The translations under genes and the position numbers were made by a program. Under the pieces are notes generated by a model, which had not been told where the DNA came from, did no database searches, and worked only from the letters and a program-made list of their open reading frames with translations. A stretch of DNA of 64,000 nt, taken from Allobosea sp. GTDB taxonomy: Bacteria > Pseudomonadota > Alphaproteobacteria > Rhizobiales > Beijerinckiaceae. The stretch spans positions 124,001-188,000 of the forward strand of contig JAAEQB010000064.1 of assembly GCA_024231975.1 (NCBI GenBank). Direction: 5' to 3'. This document shows, one piece after another, positions 16,100-23,654 of the stretch. Every line of letters starts with the position of its first letter. Position 1 is the first letter of the stretch.

Positions 16100-17020
16100 A
16101 TGTGCCAGAACTGCCCCCAGCCGCAGGGCTTCCTCGCGGAACTGATCGATACCGGCCTGCTGATCGACATCGGTGTCGACGGGCTCTATGGCCGTAGCGG
16201 CCTGTTCGAGGAGGTCATCGCCCGCTTCGACGACCTGATCACCCGCCATGGCGGCCAGGACGGCGCCGAGGTCGTGCGCTTCCCGCCGGCGATGAGCCGC
16301 AAGCATTTCGAGAAGAGCGGCTATCTCAAGAGCTTCCCGCAGCTTGCCGGCACCGTGCATTCCTTTGTCGGCGACGAGCGCGCCCATGCCGAATTGCTGC
16401 ACAAGGTGGCCGATGGGGTCGACTGGACCGACGGACAGATCTCGACCGAGGTCGTGCTGACCCCGGCCGCCTGCTACCCGCTCTATCCGGTCGTTGCCAA
16501 GCGCGGCCCGCTCAAGGCGGACGGCGCGCTGTTCGACCTGCAATCCTACTGCTTCCGGCACGAGCCCTCGAAGGATCCGGCCCGGATGCAGCTCTTCCGG
16601 ATGCGCGAATATGTCCGCTTCGGCACGCCCGAGCAGGTCACGGAATTCCGCGCGACCTGGCTCGAACGCGGCCGGGAGATGATGGCCTCGCTCGGCGTGC
16701 CCTTGAATCTCGACGTCGCCAACGACCCGTTCTTCGGTCGCGCCGGCCGCATGCTCGCCAACAACCAGCGCGACCAGCGCCTGAAGTTCGAGCTGCTGAT
16801 CCCGATCGAGAGCGAGGAGAAGCCGACCGCCTGCCTCTCCTTCAACTACCATCAGGACCATTTCGGCACGACCTGGGGCATCCAGACCTCGGCCGGCGAG
16901 ACCGCGCACACCGCCTGCGTCGGCTTCGGCATGGAGCGGGTGGCGCTCGCCCTGTTCAAGCACCATGGCTACGACGTCGAGCGCTGGCCGGCCTCGGTCC
17001 GCACCGTGCTCTGGCCGTGA
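16100..17020 (+). CDS. Amino-acid:carrier-protein ligase (seryl-tRNA-synthetase-like)
   Basis: 306 aa. A class II aminoacyl-tRNA synthetase catalytic core without a tRNA-binding domain. Motif 2 is seen in YCFRHEPSKDPARMQLFRMR (about 150-169) and motif 3 in GFGMERVALALF (275-286). The three zinc ligands expected from the Bradyrhizobium enzyme Bll0957 (Cys131, Glu176, Cys279) match Cys125, Glu170 and Cys273 here with one constant offset of six. Such enzymes activate glycine or alanine with ATP and load it onto the phosphopantetheine of a small carrier protein, not onto tRNA. The carrier is encoded two genes upstream. The biological purpose of this family is, to my knowledge, not settled. Confidence 0.92.
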   Translation: MCQNCPQPQGFLAELIDTGLLIDIGVDGLYGRSGLFEEVIARFDDLITRHGGQDGAEVVRFPPAMSRKHFEKSGYLKSFPQLAGTVHSFVGDERAHAELLHKVADGVDWTDGQISTEVVLTPAACYPLYPVVAKRGPLKADGALFDLQSYCFRHEPSKDPARMQLFRMREYVRFGTPEQVTEFRATWLERGREMMASLGVPLNLDVANDPFFGRAGRMLANNQRDQRLKFELLIPIESEEKPTACLSFNYHQDHFGTTWGIQTSAGETAHTACVGFGMERVALALFKHHGYDVERWPASVRTVLWP

Positions 17021-18039
17021 GCACGATGACGGCCCAGCAAAAGATCGCCGCGCCCGCCGCCATGGCGGGCCGGCTCCTGCCGGTCGATCCGCTCGCCTAT
17101 GACAGGCATGCCATGCATGCCGGCGAGCGGCATTGGCCGCAGACCAATTGCTATGCCGATCTCTGGATCGAGATCCTGCATGCGCTCGGCCTGGAGCCGG
17201 CGGCGGCATTCGGCTTCACGATCACGCAGGATTTCGAGGGCGACCAGTTCACCTTCTTCAAACCGCCGCTCGACGATCTGGAGGCGCTCTACGGCCTCAA
17301 GGTGACCGAGCTTGCGCTCTATGACGATCTGATCGGCCATATCGAGCAGCAGATCGGGCTCGGCCGCCTCGTCCTGCTCGAACTGGATTCCTTCTACATG
17401 CCCGATACCCGCGGCGTCTCCTATCGCGACAGCCATGGCAAGACGACGATCGCGGTGAACCGGCTCGACCGCGCCGCCCGCGAGCTCGACTATTTCCACA
17501 ACGACGGCCTGCATCGGGCCGAAGGCGAGGATTTCGACGGGCTGTTCCGGCTGCTGCCCGGGCAGATGCGCGACGACACGCTCTTCCCCTATGCCGAGAT
17601 GATGCGCCTGCCGCAGCGCCGGCCCGACGAGGCCGCCCTGCGCGCGACCGCACTGACGCTGCTCGCTCGCCATGTCGCGCGCCGGCCGACCGACAATCCG
17701 GTCGCGGCTTTCCGCGCTGTGGCGACGGTGCAGGCCGAGGCGCTGGCCGAGCGGCCGGGCGCGGCCTTCCACCATTACGCCTTCAACACGCTGCGCCAGC
17801 TCGGCGCCAATTTCGAGCTGCTCGCCAGCCATCTGACCTGGCTCGGGCAGGGCGTCGACGGGCTCGATGCCGCCCGCGACGGCTCCCTGCGCATCGCCGA
17901 GGGCGCCAAGGTGGCGCAGTTCCATCTGGCACGGGCGATGAAGCAGAAGCGCTTCGAGCGCTTCGACGCGACGCTCGCCGGCCTGATCACCGAGCACGAT
18001 CAGGTCAGCGAGGCGCTCGGGCAGCGCTTCCCCGGCTGA
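17017..18039 (+). CDS. DUF1839 family protein, possible aminoacyl transferase
   Basis: 340 aa, GTG start overlapping the ligase stop as GTGA. It belongs to the DUF1839 family seen with amino-acid:carrier-protein ligases. By eye the first half follows the layout of BtrH-type N-terminal domains (papain-like acyltransferases). Cys45 opens a helix (NCYADLWIEILHALG), then come GRLVLLELDSFYMPD and His140 with a following strand (SHGKTTIAVNRL), ending with acidic DYFHNDG. A Cys45/His140/Asp arrangement would suit transfer of an aminoacyl group from the carrier protein to an acceptor. This function is inference; the C-terminal half (about 190-340) is helical and unrecognised. Confidence 0.75.
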   Translation: MSTMTAQQKIAAPAAMAGRLLPVDPLAYDRHAMHAGERHWPQTNCYADLWIEILHALGLEPAAAFGFTITQDFEGDQFTFFKPPLDDLEALYGLKVTELALYDDLIGHIEQQIGLGRLVLLELDSFYMPDTRGVSYRDSHGKTTIAVNRLDRAARELDYFHNDGLHRAEGEDFDGLFRLLPGQMRDDTLFPYAEMMRLPQRRPDEAALRATALTLLARHVARRPTDNPVAAFRAVATVQAEALAERPGAAFHHYAFNTLRQLGANFELLASHLTWLGQGVDGLDAARDGSLRIAEGAKVAQFHLARAMKQKRFERFDATLAGLITEHDQVSEALGQRFPG

Positions 18040-18042
18040 GCC

Positions 18043-20526
18043 ATGGCCCGCATCGTCGCGCGTAGCGGAGAACGGGTCGAATCGCTCGCGGGCTGGTCCT
18101 GGCTGGCGACGCCGGCCGATGCCGCCGCGACGCCGGCCGACTTGCCGGAAGGCGGTGACTGGCAGGAGGCGGTTGTGCCCGGCACGGTTGCCGGGACGCT
18201 GCGCGCGCTCGGCCGGCTCGACGACATCAGCGCCAACGCGATCGGCCAGCAGGATCACTGGTATCGCACGCGGCTAACCGAGCCTCTGAACGGGCGCCTG
18301 CGCTTCGAGGGGCTGGCGACCGTCACGGAGATCTGGGTCGGGGGCATCAGGCAAGCCGACAACGCCTCGATGTTCGCGCCCGTCGAGCTCACCGTGAATT
18401 GCCCTGCCGGCACCGAGATTGCGCTTTGCTTCCGCGCGCTGGCGCCGAAGCTGGCCGCTGCGCCGCGCCGCTCGCGCTGGCGTCCGGCGATGATTCAGCC
18501 GAATGGCCTGCGCTGGTTCCGCACCAGCGCGCTCGGCTCGATGCCGGGCTGGTGCCCGCCCGGCCTGCCGACCGGGCCGTATCGGCCGGTGCTGCGGATC
18601 GAGAGCGAGGTAGGTGCTGCGCCAATCGAAGCCGTTGATTTGCGCACGAGCTACGATGGGCAGAGTGGCACCGTCGCGCTCAGCCTGACGCTGGCCGCTA
18701 ACGCGCGGTTGCCAGGCCGCGCGATTATGCGCTGCGCCGGCGGCGAGGCGGCCCTGCACTCGGATGGCGACAGTCGATTAGTCGGCGCATTATCCTTGCC
18801 CGGCATCGCGCCCTGGTTCCCGCACACCCATGGCGAGCCGGCGCTGCACGATCTCACCTTGACGCTAGATGGTGAAACGATCGATCTCGGCCGCATCGGC
18901 TTCCGTTCGCTCGAAGTCGATCGCGGCGACGATGGCGAAGGCTTCGGCCTGATCGTCAACGGCGTGCCGGTGTTCTGCCGCGGCGCCTGCTGGAGCAATG
19001 CCGACGTCATGACGCTGGCCGGCGGCCGCGCGGCCTACGAGCCCTGGCTCAGGCTGGCGCGCGAGGCCGGGATGAACATGATCCGCCTGCCCGGCGTGAT
19101 GACCTATGAGGACGACGACTTCTTCGCGCTCTGCGACGAGCTCGGCATCATGGTCTGGCAGGAGATGATGCTGGCCAATTTCGATTATCCGCAGGGCGAT
19201 GCCGGCTTTCGCGCGGCGATCGCGGCGGAGGTCGAGGCGCTGCTCGGCCGCACGCAAGGCTCGCCGAGCCTCGCCGTGCTCTGCGGCGGCAGCGAGGTCT
19301 TCCAGCAATCGGCGATGCTGGGTGCGCCGCCCGAGGCTTGGTCCGGCCCAATCTTCGACGAGGTGCTGCCAGAGGCAGTCGCTGCCTATCGGCCGGACAT
19401 CGCCTATGTCCCGAACTCGCCCTCGGGCGGGCCGCTGCCCTTCGTCGCCGACAAGGGCGTGACGCATTACTACGGCGTCGGCGCCTATATGCGCGGCCTC
19501 GACGATGCCCGCCGCGCCAATGTCCGCTTTGCGGCCGAGAGCCTCGCCTTCGCCAATGTGCCGGAGGAGGTCTCGCTGCGATCGGGCAAGCCGCCTTCGA
19601 TCACCCATCATCCCGACTGGAAGCGCGCCGTGCCGCGCGATGCCGGCGCTTCCTGGGATTTCGAGGATGTGCGCGACCACTATCTCGAACGGCTCTATGG
19701 GCTCGAACCGGCGCGTTTGCGGCGGGAGGAACCCGAACGCTATTTCGCCCTATCCCGCGCGGTCGTCGCCGAGGTGATGGAGGAGACCTTCGCCGAATGG
19801 CGCCGGCCGGCCTCGCCGACATCAGGCGCGCTGGTCTGGCTGCTGCAGGATCTGCAGCCCGGCGCCGGCTGGGGCGTGATCGCCAGCGATGGCGAACCGA
19901 AATCGGCCTGGCATGGGCTCGCGCGCGCCTTCCGCCCGGTCCAGCTCACGCTCTCCGACGAGGGCGTCAATGGCCTTGCCCTGCATGTCCTGACCGAGCG
20001 CCCGGAGCCGCTGGCTGCCACCGTCGAATTGACCTGCTGGCGCGCCGGTGAAGTTGCAGTCGTTCAGGCGAAGCGCGAGATCGCGCTTACTCAACGTTCG
20101 GCGACGACGCTCTCGGCCTTCGATCTGATCGGCCGCTTCTTCGACATCGCCTATGCCTATCGCTTCGGCCCTCCCGGCCATGACGTGACCTCGGCCGTGC
20201 TGCGCGATGCCGCGAGCGGCAAGGTCTTGGCGGAAGCCTTCCACTTCCCGCTCGGGCGCGGCCATGAGCGCCATCAATGCGGGCTTGTCGCGCAGCTGGA
20301 GCGCGACGGCGACGACTGGAGCCTTGTGCTCTCGACCCGGCGCTTAGCCCAGTCGGTCGAGATCGTCGATCCCGCCTGGCGGCCGGAGCGGAGCTGGTTC
20401 CATCTTGCGCCCGGCGAACCGCGGCGTGTTCGCCTGCATCGCCGTCCCGGCGCCAGCGGCGAGCCCTCTGGCGAGGTTCGCGCGGTCAACGCACTCGACC
20501 GCGCCGGCTACGCCGCGGGAGCGTGA
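18043..20526 (+). CDS. Glycoside hydrolase family 2 protein (beta-mannosidase-like), cytoplasmic
   Basis: 827 aa, starting three bases after the DUF1839 stop. The GH2 order is visible: N-terminal sugar-binding fold (WQEAVVPGTVAGTLRALG, HWYRTRL), an Ig-like domain, then a TIM barrel with GVPVFCRGACWSNAD and AGMNMIRLPGVMTYEDDDFF. The acid/base Glu418 sits in CGGSEVFQQ, where family members usually have Asn-Glu, and the nucleophile is probably Glu499 in FAAESLAFANVP. No signal peptide is seen, so it acts on a cytoplasmic glycoside. It closes the carrier-protein operon, hinting that the amino acid or its product is attached to, or released from, a sugar. Substrate unknown. Confidence 0.8.
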   Translation: MARIVARSGERVESLAGWSWLATPADAAATPADLPEGGDWQEAVVPGTVAGTLRALGRLDDISANAIGQQDHWYRTRLTEPLNGRLRFEGLATVTEIWVGGIRQADNASMFAPVELTVNCPAGTEIALCFRALAPKLAAAPRRSRWRPAMIQPNGLRWFRTSALGSMPGWCPPGLPTGPYRPVLRIESEVGAAPIEAVDLRTSYDGQSGTVALSLTLAANARLPGRAIMRCAGGEAALHSDGDSRLVGALSLPGIAPWFPHTHGEPALHDLTLTLDGETIDLGRIGFRSLEVDRGDDGEGFGLIVNGVPVFCRGACWSNADVMTLAGGRAAYEPWLRLAREAGMNMIRLPGVMTYEDDDFFALCDELGIMVWQEMMLANFDYPQGDAGFRAAIAAEVEALLGRTQGSPSLAVLCGGSEVFQQSAMLGAPPEAWSGPIFDEVLPEAVAAYRPDIAYVPNSPSGGPLPFVADKGVTHYYGVGAYMRGLDDARRANVRFAAESLAFANVPEEVSLRSGKPPSITHHPDWKRAVPRDAGASWDFEDVRDHYLERLYGLEPARLRREEPERYFALSRAVVAEVMEETFAEWRRPASPTSGALVWLLQDLQPGAGWGVIASDGEPKSAWHGLARAFRPVQLTLSDEGVNGLALHVLTERPEPLAATVELTCWRAGEVAVVQAKREIALTQRSATTLSAFDLIGRFFDIAYAYRFGPPGHDVTSAVLRDAASGKVLAEAFHFPLGRGHERHQCGLVAQLERDGDDWSLVLSTRRLAQSVEIVDPAWRPERSWFHLAPGEPRRVRLHRRPGASGEPSGEVRAVNALDRAGYAAGA

Positions 20527-20530
20527 AAGC

Positions 20531-21985
20531 TCAGCCGCCTACGCCGACCAGGGCGTCGATCTCCTTGCGCCTCGCCTCGACATGCCGCAGCAGCGGATCG
20601 AGATGTGGCACGCGGTCGCCGGCCGCGGCGAAGGGGACGGCCTCGCGCACCAAGGCGAAGAGCTTGCCGGTGGCCGCGCCGAGCGGCGTCGCCGTGCGGC
20701 TCTCGGTCGCCTGCGCCGCGACCATCAGCTCGACCGCGGCGATCGGCTTGCACAGCTCCGCGACCTCCAGCGTCCGGCGGGCCGCATAGGTCGCCATGCC
20801 GGCGCGATCAAGGTTGCCGTTGGAATGGCTGGAGCTGGCGAGCTCCTGAACCACGGGAGCCGTCCCCAGCCGCGCCTCCGAGGTGATCGCCTTGTGGAAC
20901 TGGGCGAGGCCGTTGAAGCCGGGCAGGCCGACGCCGTCCTCCTCGATCAGCCCGACCGTCAGGCCCGACCAGAAGGAATCGACCTGCTTGGCGACGCGCT
21001 CGGCCGAAGCGGTCACCACCGGCGCGAAGGCGAGGCGGGCGATGTCGAGCGCCATCGACAGCGAGACCGTGTCGAAATTGGCGACCGAGACCAGCGAGCG
21101 CTCCTCCAGCGAGACGATCGGATTGTTCTGGCTGGAGCGGAACTCGGTCTCGATCTGACGCCAGGCGAAATCCAGGCTGTCCGCCGCCGTGCCGTGCAGC
21201 AGCGGCAGCGAGCGGAAGCTCAGCGGGTCCTGCAGATGGCGCGGCCCGCTCTTGGCGAAGAGGTAGCTGCCATCGAGATAGCGCCTGATCCGGTTTCCAT
21301 GCCGCTCCAGCCCGGCGAAGGGGCGCGACCGTAGCGCGGCCTCCGAGACGATCGAGGGATTAGCGGCGAAGCCTTCCATGCTGAGCGCGGCGATCAGGCT
21401 CCAGAGGTCGAGGCTGCGCTGCAGCTCGGCCATGGCCAGCGCCGAAATGCCGAGTGCGAGGGCGCTGGAGTTGAGCATCGCCAACGCTTCGCCCGCCTGC
21501 AGGTCGAGATCGCCATAAAGCGCGAGCGCGAGGTCGGTAATCGGCGCCATGTCGCTCTGGCCCATCGAGCCCCAGACATGCACCTCGATCTGCCGGTCGC
21601 CGTTGAGGGCGTCGACCAGCCGCTCGGCCAGCAGCGGGCGCACGCCGAGGCGCCCGCTCGCCATGGAGTTGAGCAGGACGAGCATCATCGCCCTCACGGC
21701 CTCGGGCGAGGCGAGGGGGCCATGCGCGACATTATGGGTGAGCAGCAGGCGGCGGTTGAACTCGCCGATCCGTTCCGGCGCGAGCGGCACGCCGGTCTTG
21801 GCGCCGACGCTGGTGGTGACGCCATAGACCTTCTCGCCGCGCGCCACCGCCTCGTCGACGATGGCGCGGGCGGCCTTCATCCGCTCGACCGCCTCCGGCG
21901 CGACGGCGACCCGCGCCTTCCCAATGGCGACGCGGACGATCTCGTCGATCGTCAGGTCGAAGCCGGTGATGTCGACATGGCTCAT
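20531..21985 (-). CDS. Aromatic amino acid lyase (HutH/PAL superfamily) lacking the MIO triad
   Basis: 484 aa, full length for the histidine/phenylalanine ammonia-lyase superfamily. The catalytic tyrosine region VYGVTTSVGAKTG (Tyr54) and the helical core (AMLNSSALALGISALAMAELQ, SSQNNPIVS, SSHSNGNLD) are kept. The segment that should read GSVGASGDLAP reads GSMGQSDMAP (139-148): Ala becomes Gln143 and the Gly is lost, so the self-formed MIO electrophile cannot arise in the usual way. MIO-free relatives such as ergothionase eliminate trimethylamine instead of ammonia, so a different leaving group or mechanism is possible. It ends four bases from the convergent GH2 gene and is divergent from an Fe-S hydratase pair. 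Confidence 0.82.
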   Translation of the reverse strand: MSHVDITGFDLTIDEIVRVAIGKARVAVAPEAVERMKAARAIVDEAVARGEKVYGVTTSVGAKTGVPLAPERIGEFNRRLLLTHNVAHGPLASPEAVRAMMLVLLNSMASGRLGVRPLLAERLVDALNGDRQIEVHVWGSMGQSDMAPITDLALALYGDLDLQAGEALAMLNSSALALGISALAMAELQRSLDLWSLIAALSMEGFAANPSIVSEAALRSRPFAGLERHGNRIRRYLDGSYLFAKSGPRHLQDPLSFRSLPLLHGTAADSLDFAWRQIETEFRSSQNNPIVSLEERSLVSVANFDTVSLSMALDIARLAFAPVVTASAERVAKQVDSFWSGLTVGLIEEDGVGLPGFNGLAQFHKAITSEARLGTAPVVQELASSSHSNGNLDRAGMATYAARRTLEVAELCKPIAAVELMVAAQATESRTATPLGAATGKLFALVREAVPFAAAGDRVPHLDPLLRHVEARRKEIDALVGVGG

Positions 21986-22110
21986 GATCGTTCGTCCTGT
22001 CCTTGGGCGGATGTCTCGCTGATCCCGTCAATAAAGCGAAGCCGCCAGGCGGGGAGGGGCGCCACCTCGATTTCACCTCGCGAAACGCGGCGTGGGCGCG
22101 CAGCCGGTTT

Positions 22111-22147
22111 CCGTCGTTCGACTAGTTTCACACCGTCGAACGGACGG
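22111..22147. promoter_or_regulatory. Dyad between the lyase and hydratase genes, candidate operator
   Basis: CGTTCGAC (22115-22122) and GTCGAACG (22135-22142) form a perfect 8-bp inverted repeat with a 12-base spacer; the symmetry extends to CCGTC and GACGG on the outside with one unpaired base. It ends just before the hydratase alpha start, in the 167-base divergent gap. It is a candidate site for the IclR regulator encoded 2.5 kb downstream. Confidence 0.4.
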
Positions 22148-22152
22148 TGCGC

Positions 22153-23022
22153 ATGGCAATCACCTACGAGCTGGTCAAGGAGGTCACCGCCAATCTCTAT
22201 GATTGGTCGCTGCGCCGCATCCCTGAATCCTCCAAGGCCGAGTTCCGCAAGGCGCTGGCGAGCGAGACCGAGCCGCAGGCGCGTCAGACGCTCGCCTTCA
22301 TGCTGGACAGCGCCGAGCGCGCCGAGACCACCGGCAAGTTCCTCTGCTCCGATGCCGGCGTGCCGAGCTACTCGATCAAGATCGGCTCCGGCGCGCGCAT
22401 GGAAGGCGATATCCGCCAGGCGATCGTCGACGGTTTCGCCGAGCTCACCCGGACGATCCAGCCGCCGCTGCTGCGCTTCGTCACCAATCCCCTGACCAAT
22501 GAGCGCAGTTTCCACGGCAAGGACATGCCGCTGGTCTCCTGGGACCTTGTCGGCGAGGGCGACTATCTCGACATCACCTGCGCCCCCAAGGCGCTCGGCG
22601 GCGGGCGCTGGGCTGCCGTGGAGATCCTGGTCAGCCCGAGTCTCGACGAGATCGAGCGCTGCATCCTTGAGATCGTGCTCAGGGCCGGCGGCCAGCATTG
22701 CCCGCCGGTGGTGATCGGCGTCGGCATCGGCGGCACCTTCGACCATGCGGCGAAGCTCTCCAAGGACGCGACCCTGCGCCCCTTCGGCGAGCGCAATCCC
22801 GAGCCGATGGTCGCTGAGATGGAGGAGCGCCTGACCCGCGCCGTCAACCAGATGGGTTTTGGCCCGATGGGCGTCGGCGGTGCGACCACGACCTTCGGCG
22901 TCCATGTCGAATACGCCTCCGGCCATGGCTTCACCCCCGTGGCGGTCTCGTTCAATTGCTGGATCAACCGGCGCACGCGGGCGCGGATCTACAATTCCGG
23001 CGTGGTGGAGCGGATCGAATGA
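22153..23022 (+). CDS. Fe-S fumarate/tartrate hydratase, alpha subunit
   Basis: 289 aa, matching the N-terminal half of class I fumarases and the alpha subunit of L(+)-tartrate dehydratase (TtdA). Likely [4Fe-4S] ligands are Cys65 (FLCSDAGVPSY), Cys183 (GGQHCPPVVIGVGIGG) and Cys269 (SFNCWINRR). Substrate-site stretches ALGGG and GIGGTFDHA are present. It reversibly adds water to a trans-enedioate or dehydrates a hydroxy acid, together with the beta subunit whose gene overlaps by ATGA. I chose the ATG at 22153 over the GTG at 22147. Beside a lyase, an oxidoreductase and a binding protein, it may serve a catabolic route rather than the TCA cycle. Confidence 0.87.
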   Translation: MAITYELVKEVTANLYDWSLRRIPESSKAEFRKALASETEPQARQTLAFMLDSAERAETTGKFLCSDAGVPSYSIKIGSGARMEGDIRQAIVDGFAELTRTIQPPLLRFVTNPLTNERSFHGKDMPLVSWDLVGEGDYLDITCAPKALGGGRWAAVEILVSPSLDEIERCILEIVLRAGGQHCPPVVIGVGIGGTFDHAAKLSKDATLRPFGERNPEPMVAEMEERLTRAVNQMGFGPMGVGGATTTFGVHVEYASGHGFTPVAVSFNCWINRRTRARIYNSGVVERIE

Positions 23023-23654
23023 CGAACCCGTCTCCCGTCCGTCTGACATTGCCATTGACGCCGGAAGCGGCCCGCGCGCTCAAGGTCGGCGATGTCGTGC
23101 TCCTCGACGGCGACGCGGTCGCGACGGTCGGCATGCCCACCCAGAAGCGCATGGTTTCGGAAGTCGAGGCCGGGCGCGAATTGCCACTATCTTTGCGCGG
23201 CGGCGCCTTCTTCCATATGGGCGTAAGCTACGAGGACGATGGCGGCCAACCCGGCGCGGTCCATTACGTCAATCCGACGACCTCGAGCCGCTTCAACCAC
23301 CTGATGCCGACGCTGATCCGCGGCCTGCGCCTGACCGCGACCGGCGGCAAGGGCGGGCTCTCGCAGGACAGCGTCGACGCCATGCGCGATGTCGGCTGCG
23401 TCTATTTCTCCTTCGTCGGCGGCGCTTCGGCCCTGCTGAGCGAGGGCGTCGAGGCGGTGACCGATTGCGCCTGGCGCGACCTGATCATGCAGTTCCGCCT
23501 GAACCGGCTGCGGCTCAACGGTTTCGGCCCGGTGATCGTCGCGATCGATGCCCAGGGCAACTCGATCTATGAGCGCCTGATGACGTCTGCCCGCGAGCGC
23601 ATGCCGGAGATCATCCGCTCCCTCCGCCCTTCACCGAACAACGAGACCGACTGA
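23019..23654 (+). CDS. Fe-S fumarate/tartrate hydratase, beta subunit
   Basis: 211 aa from the ATG at 23019 (ATGA overlap with alpha). It corresponds to the C-terminal domain of class I fumarases and to TtdB: LKVGDVVLLDGD at the start, YVNPTTSSRFNHLMP and the conserved GGKGGLSQDSVDAM and VYFSFVGGASALL. It forms the active site with the alpha subunit. The frame continues upstream inside the alpha gene but without family sequence. It overlaps the following oxidoreductase start as TGATG, so the three genes are coupled. Fumarate, tartrate or a mesaconate-like acid cannot be distinguished from sequence alone. Confidence 0.87.
   Translation: MTNPSPVRLTLPLTPEAARALKVGDVVLLDGDAVATVGMPTQKRMVSEVEAGRELPLSLRGGAFFHMGVSYEDDGGQPGAVHYVNPTTSSRFNHLMPTLIRGLRLTATGGKGGLSQDSVDAMRDVGCVYFSFVGGASALLSEGVEAVTDCAWRDLIMQFRLNRLRLNGFGPVIVAIDAQGNSIYERLMTSARERMPEIIRSLRPSPNNETD

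Noticed and set aside
20531..21985. hutH (true histidine ammonia-lyase) assignment
   Set aside because: The MIO-forming Ala-Ser-Gly is absent and there are no hutU, hutI or hutG neighbours.
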